Of a stretch of 64,000 bases of DNA, positions 23,969 through 34,000 are shown piece after piece. Both the position numbers and the translations under genes were made by a program. The notes under the pieces are model-generated. The model saw only the letters and a program-made list of their open reading frames with translations. It was not told where the DNA came from and searched no databases. How positions within the stretch are numbered: position 1 is the first letter of the stretch; each line of letters starts with the position of its first letter. The DNA lies in the NCBI GenBank assembly GCA_020638465.1, contig JACKIM010000002.1:1736001-1800000 (forward strand), in the 5' to 3' direction. This stretch comes from Geminicoccaceae bacterium (GTDB lineage: Bacteria > Pseudomonadota > Alphaproteobacteria > Geminicoccales > Geminicoccaceae).

Positions 23969-25129
23969 GTGGATCATCATCAGTTGGAGACCAGTTCGAC
24001 GGTACAGCTTGGCGAAAAGGGACTGACGCTCCCCCTGAACGGCGGTCGTACGGGATATTTCAACTATTACTGGCTGCGCGACAATTGCCCTTCGTCATTC
24101 GACGACGAAACGCGCGAACGGGTGTTCGACATCTTCCACGAGGCGGAACCTCCGCGACCGGCGTCAGCGCAGGTCGAGGGCGACCGGCTGGTCATCCGCT
24201 GGCAGGGTGACGGCCATGTCTCCCGTCTGCCGCTGGCCCTTCTCGAAACCCATGCCGACGGCCGGCCTCGCCCCGACCCGGCGGATCTGCCGCGACGGCC
24301 GTGGCATGGCGATCACTATCCCGACATAGCCAGATTTTCCCAACCGGCACTGATGACCGATCGAGGACTGGTGGCAGACTGGATCAAGGCGCTCATCGTC
24401 GAGGGCGTGGCCATCGTCACCGACATGCCGGACAGTGACGAGGGACTGACGGAGACCGTGCGATTGATCGGCCAGGTGCGGCCGACCTTCTTTGGCGACT
24501 ATTTCGATGTCCGGGTCCATATCAAGCCGACGAACCTCGCCTACACGGCAAAGGCCCTGGAGCTGCATACGGACGTGCCGGCGGAAGAGAGCGCGCCGGG
24601 CGTACAGTTCCTGCATTGCCGGGCCAACAGCGTGGAAGGCGGCGGCAGCCTGTTCGCCGATGGAATGGCGGTGGCCAACGACTTCCGGGTCATCGACCCC
24701 GAGGGTTTCCGCCTCCTGTCGGAAATCGACATACCGTTCTATTGCGAACATGACACCTATGACATGCGCGCCCGCCAGCGGGTGATCGAGCTCGACGCGA
24801 AGGGCGAGGTCAGCGGCCTCACCATCAGTCAACACCTGGCGGATGTCTTCGACCTGTCACAAAAGCAGCTGGACGATTACTACCCTGCCTTCTGCCGGTT
24901 CGGCAGAATGCTCCAGGACAGGAAATACGTCATGCAGTTCCGCTTGCAGGCCGGGGAATGCATCACCTTCGACAACCACCGCATCGTCCATGGCCGGGCC
25001 GCCTATTCTGCCACCAGCGGCGAACGCTACCTGCGCGGGACTTACGCCGATCGTGCGGAAATGCGCTCGACCTACCGGACCATCACCAGCCCCGGCCGCC
25101 TTGCCCCTGCATCCGGACGTGCGGCATAG
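23969..25129 (+). CDS. gamma-butyrobetaine hydroxylase-like 2-oxoglutarate/Fe(II) oxygenase
   Basis: The protein has 386 residues. The N-terminal about 100 residues are the GBBH-like/DUF971 domain (NYYWLRDNCP is its hallmark). The rest is a TauD-type double-stranded beta-helix. The iron ligands are in ELHTDVPAEES (His and Asp) and NHRIVHGRAAY (distal His). RYLRGTYAD supplies the Arg that binds 2-oxoglutarate. In known members the enzyme hydroxylates gamma-butyrobetaine to carnitine or trimethyllysine; here the substrate is inferred only to be a trimethylammonium or related compound. The start is the GTG at 23969 with GGAGG 4 nt away. It is divergent from the LysR gene. No carnitine genes are nearby. 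Confidence 0.88.
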   Translation: MDHHQLETSSTVQLGEKGLTLPLNGGRTGYFNYYWLRDNCPSSFDDETRERVFDIFHEAEPPRPASAQVEGDRLVIRWQGDGHVSRLPLALLETHADGRPRPDPADLPRRPWHGDHYPDIARFSQPALMTDRGLVADWIKALIVEGVAIVTDMPDSDEGLTETVRLIGQVRPTFFGDYFDVRVHIKPTNLAYTAKALELHTDVPAEESAPGVQFLHCRANSVEGGGSLFADGMAVANDFRVIDPEGFRLLSEIDIPFYCEHDTYDMRARQRVIELDAKGEVSGLTISQHLADVFDLSQKQLDDYYPAFCRFGRMLQDRKYVMQFRLQAGECITFDNHRIVHGRAAYSATSGERYLRGTYADRAEMRSTYRTITSPGRLAPASGRAA

Positions 25130-25186
25130 CGACCCGAACGGGGCGCCGGCTCATACCCATGATCGCCGGTCGCCCCTCGGGCCCGC

Positions 25187-25717
25187 TCAGCCGCCGGCGA
25201 GCTTCTCGGCGATGCTCTCCGACCAGACGCAATAACCGGGATTGCGGCCGCCGATGATGGCCATCAGCACATTTTCGCGGTCACCCATATTCTCGAAACT
25301 GCGCATGACGCCCGATGGCACCGATATGCCATCGAAGGTATCCAGTTCGGTGGAATGTTCGCCATTCGTGCCCCAACGGACCTTCCAGCGGCCGGTCATG
25401 GCGATGAAGACCTCCTCGCTGTCATGGCTGTGCAGCGCCGCCCCCTGCCCCGGCTCGGCCCGGATGTAGTCGATGTGGAAGTTCTCGGCAGCCTTGACCG
25501 CCTTGAAGATCTTCTCATCCGAGGTACCGACCCCCAGCGCCCCGTAAAGCACACGCCTGTGCCCGGGAATGGCCGCATCGAGGAAGGCGTTGGGCGATCC
25601 TTCGAGACGGTCGTAGCGCCAGACCCGCGCCTCCATCTCCTCGGTGGAAATCGGCCTGGACTTGCCGATATGGGCTCCCAGTCTCTCATCGAGCCGCACG
25701 TCGATTTCTTCACGCAT
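25187..25717 (-). CDS. cupin-domain protein
   Basis: This 176-residue cytoplasmic protein is the last gene of the GntR-controlled operon. The cupin barrel is in the second half, with motif 1 EPGQGAALHSHDSEEVFIAM (metal-binding His pair and Glu) and motif 2 around SVPSGVMRSFENMG, where the usual His is replaced by Arg. It could be a metal-dependent isomerase or dioxygenase, or a small-molecule binding protein. It sits 27 nt after the MetE-like gene, so the two probably act on the same compound. Confidence 0.85.
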   Translation of the reverse strand: MREEIDVRLDERLGAHIGKSRPISTEEMEARVWRYDRLEGSPNAFLDAAIPGHRRVLYGALGVGTSDEKIFKAVKAAENFHIDYIRAEPGQGAALHSHDSEEVFIAMTGRWKVRWGTNGEHSTELDTFDGISVPSGVMRSFENMGDRENVLMAIIGGRNPGYCVWSESIAEKLAGG

Positions 25718-25744
25718 GGATAGGTACTCCCCTTTTCAGCGCGA

Positions 25745-26884
25745 TTACTGCCAAAGTTGTCTGCCCGCGATATCGGCCCCTTCGCGCATGGCCCTGAACT
25801 TGGCCCAGACGATGTCGGGATCGACAAGGCCATCGCCGGCGAAGGTCGAAAACCCGCAATCCGATCCGGCCATGACCCGCTCGCGCCCGACAATGCCGGC
25901 AAAGCGCAGCAGCCGCTCGGCGACCAGTTCCGGGTGTTCGATGTAATTGGAACAACTGTCGATCACCCCCGGACAGAGAATCTTGTCATCAGGGATCGCT
26001 ACGTCTTTGAAGACCTTCCACTCATGCGCATGACGCGGGTTGGCTGCCTCGAACAACAATGTCGACGGGCGCGCCATCAATACGATGTCGATGATCCTCG
26101 ACAGGGGAATGTCATGGTGATGCGGACCTTCATAGTTCCCCCAGCACAGATGCATGCGCATGCGCTCCGGCGGCAGGCCGGCCAGCGCCGCGTTCAGGAT
26201 CTCGACATGGCGCCGGGCATGGTCGAGGAAGGTCTTCTCGTCATCGTCCCTGAAGATCGTGTGGCGCCCCATGCCGAGATCCGGGCAGTCGATCTGCAGA
26301 TCGAAGCCCGCCTCGATGATGGCCGCATATTCATGACGCATGGCAGCGGCAACCGCTTCGAGATAATCCTCGTGTGAGGGGTAGTAGCGGTTGGGCTGGA
26401 AGATCGCGACGACGCCGGGCGAAGGCGCATTCATGAACGCACCGGACGGCCGGACCGCATCGACGGCGTGACGCAACCGGCGCAGATCATCCTCCAGCGG
26501 TTTCGTATTCACCACCTCGACCGGACCGATACAGGCCGGTCTGGGCAGCGGCAGCGCATCCCTGCGCCGTTCGGCGAGCTTCTTCACATAGCCCGGGAAC
26601 TCGGCCAGATCGCCGCCGGGAATGCGCGGACTGTCCCCGTCGAAGCCGCTGAGACGGTCCGAGAGGTAGTTGGCATAACCCAGCTTGGCAAACTCGCCAT
26701 CGGAAACGAGGTCGATGCCGCATTCCACCTGCCGCGCCACCACGGCATCGACAGCTGGCGCCAGGACGGTGTCGAAGGCCCCGTCATCGACGGGATTGCC
26801 CTCGATCTTGCGGCGCAGGAGGCCACAGACATTGTCGGGTCTCGGCAGCGAGCCGACATGGGTGATGCGGATACGGTCGGTCAT
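25745..26884 (-). CDS. MetE-like cobalamin-independent methyltransferase (single catalytic domain)
   Basis: This 379-residue protein corresponds only to the C-terminal catalytic barrel of MetE. THVGSLPRP is the family start. The zinc ligands are expected in MHLCWGNYEGPH (His and Cys), the LLFEAANPR Glu, and the final Cys in GSDCGFSTF. PGVIDSCSNYIEHPELVAER is the conserved segment before it. MetE proper has about 750 residues; stand-alone versions transfer or remove methyl groups in catabolic or corrinoid-linked pathways. The ATG at 26884 has AAAGG six nt before it; an ATG at 26890 overlaps the permease stop (ATGA) and is the alternative. It presumably processes the transported substrate. Confidence 0.87.
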   Translation of the reverse strand: MTDRIRITHVGSLPRPDNVCGLLRRKIEGNPVDDGAFDTVLAPAVDAVVARQVECGIDLVSDGEFAKLGYANYLSDRLSGFDGDSPRIPGGDLAEFPGYVKKLAERRRDALPLPRPACIGPVEVVNTKPLEDDLRRLRHAVDAVRPSGAFMNAPSPGVVAIFQPNRYYPSHEDYLEAVAAAMRHEYAAIIEAGFDLQIDCPDLGMGRHTIFRDDDEKTFLDHARRHVEILNAALAGLPPERMRMHLCWGNYEGPHHHDIPLSRIIDIVLMARPSTLLFEAANPRHAHEWKVFKDVAIPDDKILCPGVIDSCSNYIEHPELVAERLLRFAGIVGRERVMAGSDCGFSTFAGDGLVDPDIVWAKFRAMREGADIAGRQLWQ

Positions 26885-26886
26885 GG

Positions 26887-27714
26887 TCATCCTTTCACCG
26901 AACCTGCGGTGAGGCCGGCGATGATCTGGCGGGCGGCGAAGAAGGTGAAGAGCAGGGGGGGAATGATGATGAGCGTGCCCATGGCCATGATGCGCCCCCA
27001 TTCCACACCCGTGTCGGTGATGAATCCGGCGGCGGCCACCGGCAGGGTGCGCGAGTTGCGCCCGGTCAGCAACAGGGCGAGAACGAATTCGTTCCAGGCA
27101 ATCCTGAAGGTGAAGATCGCTGCCACCGCATAACCCGACTTCATCAGCGGCATGAGGATCCTGAAGAACACCTGCAACGGGGAAGCGCCGTCGACAATGG
27201 CCGCCTCCTCCAGTTCCACGGGAATCTGCTTGTAGAAGCCGAACAGCAACCAGATGCAGAAGGGCAGGTTGAGAGCCGTGTAGAAGAAGATCAACACCGC
27301 ATAATCATTGTCGATGCCGAAATTCAACACCATGGCGAAGGCCGGAATGGCGAGAACGGCCGGCGGCATCATCCGCAGCATCAGCGTGCTGTTGGCCAGC
27401 AGCCGGCGCCCCTTGAATTCGGTACGGGCCAGGGCATAGGCGCAAAAGCCGCCCAGCAGCAGGGTCAGCACCGTCGAAACGCCGCCGATGATGACCGAAT
27501 TGGTCAGGTAGCGATCGAATTTGCCCCGACCCATGAGATAGTCGTAGTTGTCCATGGTCGGCGTGAAGAAGAACCACACGGGCTTGCCGTCGAAGATCAG
27601 CACCTGATCCTTGAAGCCGGTGGAGACCATGATCCAGATCGGCGTCAGGCACAGCAGCGAGAGGACGATCAGCACCGTGTAGTGCAGCATCTTCCGGCTG
27701 GATGAATTCGGCAT
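26887..27714 (-). CDS. carbohydrate-type ABC permease (MalG/UgpE-like)
   Basis: This inner-membrane permease (275 residues, six helices) carries the EAA loop VELEEAAIVDGASPLQVFFR. It overlaps the preceding permease gene by one base and the following MetE-like gene within a few bases. No ATPase gene is present in the operon, so a shared MsmK/UgpC-type ATPase encoded elsewhere must power it. Confidence 0.95.
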   Translation of the reverse strand: MPNSSSRKMLHYTVLIVLSLLCLTPIWIMVSTGFKDQVLIFDGKPVWFFFTPTMDNYDYLMGRGKFDRYLTNSVIIGGVSTVLTLLLGGFCAYALARTEFKGRRLLANSTLMLRMMPPAVLAIPAFAMVLNFGIDNDYAVLIFFYTALNLPFCIWLLFGFYKQIPVELEEAAIVDGASPLQVFFRILMPLMKSGYAVAAIFTFRIAWNEFVLALLLTGRNSRTLPVAAAGFITDTGVEWGRIMAMGTLIIIPPLLFTFFAARQIIAGLTAGSVKG

Positions 27715-28610
27715 CAGACGTCACTCTTGTCGCGCATGGGGTTGCCCACGGTCAGGATCGTCAGGCTCATCAGCGATACGATGACGATGAGCAGGACGGC
27801 TATGGCCGATGCATAACCCAGTTGCTGGGCGTTGAACGCGCGGTTGTAGATGTGCAGGGACAGCAGCTCGGTGGCCCGGCCCGGCCCACCGCCGGTCATG
27901 ATGTACATGACCTCCATGCCGCGGAACACGTCGATGAGGCGCATGAGCAGGGCGATCACGAGGATCGAGCGGATCATCGGCAGCTTGATGAGGAAGATCT
28001 GCTGCCAGCCATTGGCGCCGTCGATGCGCGCGGCTTCAAGCACGTCCGACGGGAGGGCCTGCAGCCCGGCAATGACGATGATGAAGATGAACGGCGTCCA
28101 CTGCCAGATATCGGTGAAGACGATGGCGAAGAAGGCCAGATCGGCCTCGCCCAGCCAGACCTGCGGCTCGATGCCGATCATGCCCAGATAGTAGTTGACC
28201 CAGCCCGCACGGGCATCGAACAGGTAGCGCCAGATGAGCCCCACCACCACGGGCGACACCATGAGCGGCAGGATGAAGATGGTGCGGAACACCGAAGCCC
28301 CGCGAATGGGCCTTTCGAGCAGCAGGGCCAGGGCCACGCCCAGCGCCATCTCGATGCTGATCGTCCAGAAACCGAAGCGCACGGTCACCCACAGCGATTC
28401 GAACACGTCCGGATCGGCGAGCATCCGCACGTAATTCCCCCAACCGACATATTCCGCATCTGAATATTGTTGGCCGATCTGCCAGTTCAGAAAGCTGAGA
28501 TAGATGGCATCGCCAACCGGGTAGAGCAATCCCACGGCCATGACGATCACGGCCGGGAGAATGAAGGCATAGGGAGCCCACTGACGGGAGTCGGCAAGGT
28601 TCATGGACAT
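27714..28610 (-). CDS. carbohydrate-type ABC permease (MalF/UgpA-like)
   Basis: This inner-membrane permease has 298 residues. The coupling loop is SDVLEAARIDGANGWQQIFL, and GGGPGRATELLSLHIYNRAF is the conserved late motif. The start is the ATG at 28610 with GGGAAA upstream; an ATG at 28604 is possible. It follows the binding-protein gene after 65 bp containing a stem-loop. Confidence 0.95.
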   Translation of the reverse strand: MSMNLADSRQWAPYAFILPAVIVMAVGLLYPVGDAIYLSFLNWQIGQQYSDAEYVGWGNYVRMLADPDVFESLWVTVRFGFWTISIEMALGVALALLLERPIRGASVFRTIFILPLMVSPVVVGLIWRYLFDARAGWVNYYLGMIGIEPQVWLGEADLAFFAIVFTDIWQWTPFIFIIVIAGLQALPSDVLEAARIDGANGWQQIFLIKLPMIRSILVIALLMRLIDVFRGMEVMYIMTGGGPGRATELLSLHIYNRAFNAQQLGYASAIAVLLIVIVSLMSLTILTVGNPMRDKSDV

Positions 28611-28626
28611 CGAGCGTTTCCCAACC

Positions 28627-28654
28627 GGGGGCGGAGTCCTGACGCTCCACCCCC
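28627..28654 (-). terminator. 10-bp intercistronic stem-loop after the family-1 binding-protein gene
   Basis: On the minus strand GGGGGTGGAG and CTCCGCCCCC pair fully (one G-U) around an 8-nt loop. There is no T-run, so partial termination or protection of the upstream mRNA is more likely than full termination. Confidence 0.55.
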
Positions 28655-28675
28655 GTTCATGTTCCCGACCTGCGG

Positions 28676-30022
28676 TTACTTGCCAGCCCGATATTCGGCC
28701 CAGTCGTAGTACCCTGCCCGCTGCATGATGGCGCGCGCCTTGTCGGCCGCCTCGTCCATGATCGGCTGGATCGGGTCGTCGGTGGTGATGACCTTCGTCA
28801 GTGCCTGACCGAGCACGTCGATGTTGAGCTCGTTCCACTCGGGGATCAGCGGGCGCCAGTCCGGATCGGCACAGGGCAGCTGCTCGGAGACAACCGTGTA
28901 TTCGGGGAACTTCTCGACGAATTCGGGATCCTGCAACGTGGAAATGCGCACGGGATCGCCACCCAGTTCGACCATGCGGCGGTCACCGGCCCTGGAGGTC
29001 ATGTACTGGATGAACAGGAAGGCCGCTTCCTTGTGTTGCGAATTGGCCGGGATGCCGATCGCGAAACCGCCAGTCTCCGAGCCGCAACGGACACCGGTGG
29101 GGTGCAGGGCGAAACCGACCTTGCCGTCGACCTTGGAGAGCTTGGGGTCGCGCGACATGGCGGCGATCTTCAGCGTATCCAGATACATGGCCGCATCGCC
29201 CTGAAGGAAGGCCGCCGAGGCTTCGGAGAAGCCGTAGGACGATATGCCGGCAGGTCCGGTCCTGGCGATCTCGCGCAGGATTTCGGCCGCCTTCACACCG
29301 GCTTCATTGTTGAATACCGGGTTCCACTGGTCGTCGAAGACCTTCCCGCCGAGCGGTGCCAGGTGCAACAGCCACGCGGCGGTGACCTGGTGACCGGTCT
29401 GCCCGCGGCTGGTCATGGCGCCGATACCGGCCTTCTCCTTGATCTCGGGCAGCAGCGCCTCAAGTTCCTCGTAGGTCTGCGGCACCTTGAAACCGTATTC
29501 CTCGAAGATGTCCTTGCGGTAGGCGAGGATGGATGTCTCCGCGCCGAACGGGATACCGTACAATGCGCCAGACTTTCCCGGCATGTAGCCCTTCTTGCCA
29601 CCGACAATGCCACCATTCTGCAAATAGGCGTCCGCGACATCGTCGATGTCATAGTCGGGATCGACCAGCGCCGCGTCGGTGTAGAATTGCGACAGGGGCG
29701 CGAGCAGCCCCTTGGAGACATATTCGCCCTTCCACATCACGACCCACGACACGACGTCGTATTCGCCTTCGGGCTTGGACAGTTCGAGCAGCTGGCGATC
29801 GCGCAGCTTGAGATATTGCAATGCGTCGATCTCGACCTCGATCCCGGTTTCCTCGGTGAACTCGTCGACGAGTTCCTCGGCCGCCTGGAAGTGGGAAAGT
29901 GCCGGCCAGCTGACGACAATCGTCGTGCCGGCATATTTCTCGTAAGGATTGGCTTCGAGCCGCCCCGTGACAGCCATGGCGGCGAGCCATATGCCCGTCG
30001 CGGCCACGATATTCCTCATCAT
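28676..30022 (-). CDS. extracellular solute-binding protein family 1
   Basis: This periplasmic receptor (448 residues) for a MalFG-type importer has a signal peptide MRNIVAATGIWLAAMAVTGR with cleavage near LEA. Hallmarks are TTIVVSWPALSHFQAAEELV, YGIPFGAETSILAYRKDIFE and GGFAIGIPANSQHKEAA. Two Met codons stand at the start; GGGAGA lies 8 nt before the first. It is usually specific for sugars or polyols, but the MetE-like and cupin enzymes downstream suggest a methylated or otherwise unusual ligand. Confidence 0.93.
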   Translation of the reverse strand: MMRNIVAATGIWLAAMAVTGRLEANPYEKYAGTTIVVSWPALSHFQAAEELVDEFTEETGIEVEIDALQYLKLRDRQLLELSKPEGEYDVVSWVVMWKGEYVSKGLLAPLSQFYTDAALVDPDYDIDDVADAYLQNGGIVGGKKGYMPGKSGALYGIPFGAETSILAYRKDIFEEYGFKVPQTYEELEALLPEIKEKAGIGAMTSRGQTGHQVTAAWLLHLAPLGGKVFDDQWNPVFNNEAGVKAAEILREIARTGPAGISSYGFSEASAAFLQGDAAMYLDTLKIAAMSRDPKLSKVDGKVGFALHPTGVRCGSETGGFAIGIPANSQHKEAAFLFIQYMTSRAGDRRMVELGGDPVRISTLQDPEFVEKFPEYTVVSEQLPCADPDWRPLIPEWNELNIDVLGQALTKVITTDDPIQPIMDEAADKARAIMQRAGYYDWAEYRAGK

Positions 30023-30095
30023 CGTTCAGTCTCCCTTTGTGTAGAGATGGCGCGGCCTGCGGACAGGTTAGGTTCCGCGCCGCGACGGTCTTTCG

Positions 30096-30845
30096 TCACT
30101 CTCCCCGTCGCCTCGCACGACTTGACGGCACTTCGGCCAGGAGAACGAGGATACTCTCGACATGCCTGGCCATGGCCTGATGCGCCCGATCGGGATCCCG
30201 CTCCCGCAATGCGGCAAGGATGGCCCGGTGATGGCCGATGGCGATCGGGATGCCGTCATGGTTTTCCATGATCTTGCGCCGGTTGACATAGGCGTGATCG
30301 TAGGCCTCGCCCGCAAATCGTTCGAGCGCGCTGCTGGCGGCGGCCACGAAGATCAACCGGTGAAACTCGCGATCGAGGATCTGGAAGGCGACGGGATCCC
30401 GGACCATCTCCTGCTGGTCGTCCACGAGCCGCGCCAGGCGGTCGAGCTGCCTCGCGCTCAGCCGGGTCGCCGCCCGTGCGGTCAGTTCCGGCTCCAGAAG
30501 CTGCCGCGCCTCCAGCACCGCCCGGTCGTCCATGCCTTCGACACAAGGCAGCAGTCTCGGCTGGTCGAGGACATAACCCGATGGCAGATCGCGTATCCGG
30601 GTCCTCGTTCCATGCCCGATCTCCACGACACCGCGCTCGGCAAGCAACTGCAGCGCACCGCGCAGGCTCTCCCGGCTGACGCTCAGCGATGACGACAGTT
30701 CACGCTCGGAAGGCAGCACATCGCCCGCTTTCAGCAGTCCCACGGCCACCTGTCGCGCCAACCCCTCGGCGATCTGCTCGCGCAGGGGCACCCGCCTGAT
30801 CCGCTGCTGCAACTCACGTCCGAGTTCACGAATCACATCGCCCAT
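30096..30845 (-). CDS. GntR-family regulator, FadR/FCD subgroup
   Basis: This 249-residue repressor has an N-terminal winged helix with VLPSERELSSSLSVSRESLR and LLAERGVVEIGHGTRTRI. The C-terminal FCD helical domain has DREFHRLIFVAAASSALERF and GHHRAILAALRERDP, which contain the Asp/His residues that hold a metal and carboxylate effector. It lies upstream of and in the same direction as the transporter operon, 73 bp before the binding-protein gene, so it is probably its regulator. The start is the ATG at 30845; an upstream in-frame extension is unlikely because it crosses the operator. Confidence 0.92.
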   Translation of the reverse strand: MGDVIRELGRELQQRIRRVPLREQIAEGLARQVAVGLLKAGDVLPSERELSSSLSVSRESLRGALQLLAERGVVEIGHGTRTRIRDLPSGYVLDQPRLLPCVEGMDDRAVLEARQLLEPELTARAATRLSARQLDRLARLVDDQQEMVRDPVAFQILDREFHRLIFVAAASSALERFAGEAYDHAYVNRRKIMENHDGIPIAIGHHRAILAALRERDPDRAHQAMARHVESILVLLAEVPSSRARRRGE

Positions 30846-30869
30846 GCTGTTGAATACGCCTTCCCTGAA

Positions 30870-30888
30870 TGGTCTAATGACCAGACCA
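30870..30888. promoter_or_regulatory. GntR operator TGGTCT-N7-AGACCA
   Basis: A perfect 6+6 bp inverted repeat with a central GACC resembles FadR/PdhR-type sites (TGGTnnnACCA). It lies 25 nt before the GntR gene. A TTGACA hexamer on the minus strand (plus 30909-30914) is a likely -35, so the operator would cover the -10 and start region: autorepression. Confidence 0.55.
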
Positions 30889-31020
30889 GTAATCGATTCA
30901 ACCAACCATGTCAATCTGTCGCAGGCGACATTTCCGCCTCACGCAAATTCCTCACCACTCATCTGCACCGTCGGGCGGACTGCGGAAAATCCGGCGCCGC
31001 CATCGTCCGGAATCCGCCTG

Positions 31021-34000
31021 TCAGGCCGCGAGGCGCGCCAGCTCGTCCACCACCTTGCGGGCGATCTTCAGGCGATCCTTGGGGGTGCTGGTCTCGCGCA
31101 GGATCACCACACGGTGGTCGGGCCGCACCCGCATCAGCCCCCTGGACTGGCCGATATGGCTGACCAGCCTTTCCGGCCTGGGGAATGTATTGTCGTGGAA
31201 GGCGAGAACGACACCCTTGGGGCCCACATCCAGTTTCTGGACATTGGCCTTGCGACACAATTGCTTGATGGCAATGATCTGCAACAGGTGCTCGGTCTCT
31301 TCGGGAAGCGGTCCGAACCTGTCGATCAGTTCGGCTGCGAAATCCTCGATTTCCTGCGAACTTTCCAGTCCGGCCAGCCGGCGGTACATCGCCAGACGCA
31401 GGTCGAGATCGCCGATATAGCTGTCGGGCATCAGCGCCGCCGCATCGACGGTAATCTGCGGCGTCCATTCCGAAGCGGGCGCCCCCTCGCCCTGCGAACG
31501 CGACTTGATGGCCGCGACGGCTTCCTCAAGCATGTGGTTGAACAGTTCGAAGCCGACCTCGCGGATATGCCCGGACTGCTCGTCGCCCAGCAAATTGCCG
31601 GCACCGCGGATGTCGAGGTCATGGCTGGCGAGCTGGAAGCCGGCACCCAGGCCGTCCAGGGACTGGATGACCTGCAGCCGGCGTTCGGCGGTATCCTGCA
31701 GGATCTTGCTGGTCGGCACGGTGAAATAGGCATAGCCGCGCACCTTCGAGCGGCCCACGCGGCCGCGCAACTGGTAGAGCTGCGACAGGCCGAACATGTC
31801 CGAACGATGGACGATGAGCGTATTGGCGGTGGGAATGTCGAGGCCGCTCTCGATGATGTTGGTCGCCAGCAGCAGGTCGACCTTGCGGTCGTAGAAGGCC
31901 GCCATGACCTCTTCGAGATCCCGTGGCGGCATCCGCCCGTTGGCGACAGCCACGCGGATCTCGGGCACCAGCCGGGCCAGATCCTCCTTGAGTTTCGCCT
32001 GATCGGAAACCCGCGGACAGACGTAGAAGCTCTGCCCGCCCCGGTGGTGTTCCCGCAGCAGCGCCTCGCGCAGGATGACAGGATCGACCGGCGTCACGAA
32101 CGTGCGGACGGCAAGACGATCCACCGGCGGCGTCGCGATGATCGACAGGTCCTTCATGCCGCCCAGGGCCATGTGCAGGGTTCGCGGGATCGGCGTTGCG
32201 GTCAGCGTAAGGACGTGGACCTCGGAGCGCATCTGCTTGAGGCGCTCCTTGTGCGACACGCCGAAATGCTGCTCCTCGTCGATGATGATCAATCCGAGAT
32301 TGGAGAATTTCACGTTCTTGGACAAGAGCGCATGCGTGCCGATGACGATATCGACCCGCCCCTCGGCCATCTCCTTCCTGACTTCGGCAGCCCGCTTGGC
32401 CGGCACGAAGCGCGAGATGTGCTCGACACGGATGGGCAGCCCCTTGAGCCTCTCGCCGAACACCGAAAAGTGCTGCCGCGCCAGCAGTGTCGTCGGTGCC
32501 AGCACGGCCACCTGCTTGCCGGACATGGCCGCCACGAACGCTGCGCGGATCGCCACCTCGGTCTTGCCGAAGCCGACATCGCCGCAGACCAGCCGGTCCA
32601 TGGGCCGGCCCGAGGAAAGGTCGTTCAGCACGGCCTCGATGGCGTTGAGCTGGTCCTCGGTTTCCTCGAACGGGAAACGGGCCGCGAATTCCTCGTACAT
32701 GCCCGGGGGCAGTTGCAGGGCCTCACCCTCGCGCAACGCCCTTTCCGCGGCGATCTTGATGAGTTCCTCGGCAATCTCCCGGATGCGCTGCTTGACCCTG
32801 GCCTTGCGTGACTGCCATCCGACACCGCCCAGCTTGTCGAGCTGTCCCTCGCCCTGCGAGGCACCATAGCGGGTGAGGATATCGATGTTCTCGACCGGCA
32901 CGAACAGCTTGTCGCCGCCGGCATAGACGAGCTTGAGGCAGTCATGCGGCGCGCCGCCGATCTCCAGCGTGACCAGTCCCTCGAACAGCCCGATGCCATG
33001 TTCCGCATGGACGACCAGATCGCCCTCGCCGAGCGTGCCGACATCCTGAATGAACTTGTCGGCCCGGCGCCTGCGGGCCGCCGCACGGGTCAGCCGTTCA
33101 CCGAGAAGGTCGCTCTCGCCGAGCACGCACAGACCCGGAGCGTCGAGGCTTTCCTCGACGGGCAGCACGGCGATCGCCACCGTACCTTCGACATGTTCGG
33201 CAAGGCTCGCGATCCGCCGCGGCGCGTCGAGGCCATGATCCCGGAGCACCTGCTCCATGCGGTCGGCCGCACCGCTGCTGCTGGCGGTGAGGATCGGGCT
33301 GCGGCCGGCCTCGCGCAGGCTGCCGATATGGGCCACGACAGCGTCGAACAGGTTGACCGACCGGTCATTGCGCTCGGGCGCGAAGTCGCGCCCCCGCCGT
33401 CCCCCGAGATCACGCACCTCGCGGCCAGCACTGTCGGGAGCATCGTAGGGACTGATCTGCCATTGGCGATGCCCCTCGAACAGGCTGCGCAACTGCTGCT
33501 CGTCGAGATAGAGGCTGTGCGGTTCGAGCGCGTGATAGGGGGCGGCGCCAAAGCCCTTGGTGCTGATCTCCGGCGTCACCCGGGCCTCGTAATGCTCGCC
33601 GATGAGCGCGGCGCGCGCCGTCAGCGCCTCTTCTGCCAGATGATCGAAGACAATCTCCACCTCGCCGTCGACATAGTCGAGAATGGTCACGAGATTGTCG
33701 TGAAACAGCGGCAGCCAATGCTCCATACCCGGGAAACTTCTCCCCGAGGTAACGGCTTCGAGCAGCGGGTCGTCGGTCACCGCACCGAAGGCGCGCAGGT
33801 AACCTGCACGGAAGCGCTCGACGGCTTCGCCATCGAGCATCACCTCGCTCACCGGGCGCAGATCCACCCCCTTGAGCTTGTTTCCGGTGCGCTGGCTGGC
33901 CGGGTCGAACGTCTTGATCGTCTCGATCGTGGTGCCGAAGAAATCGAGTCGCACCGGCTTGCGTTCGCCGGGCGGATAGATATCGACCAGCCCGCCGCGC

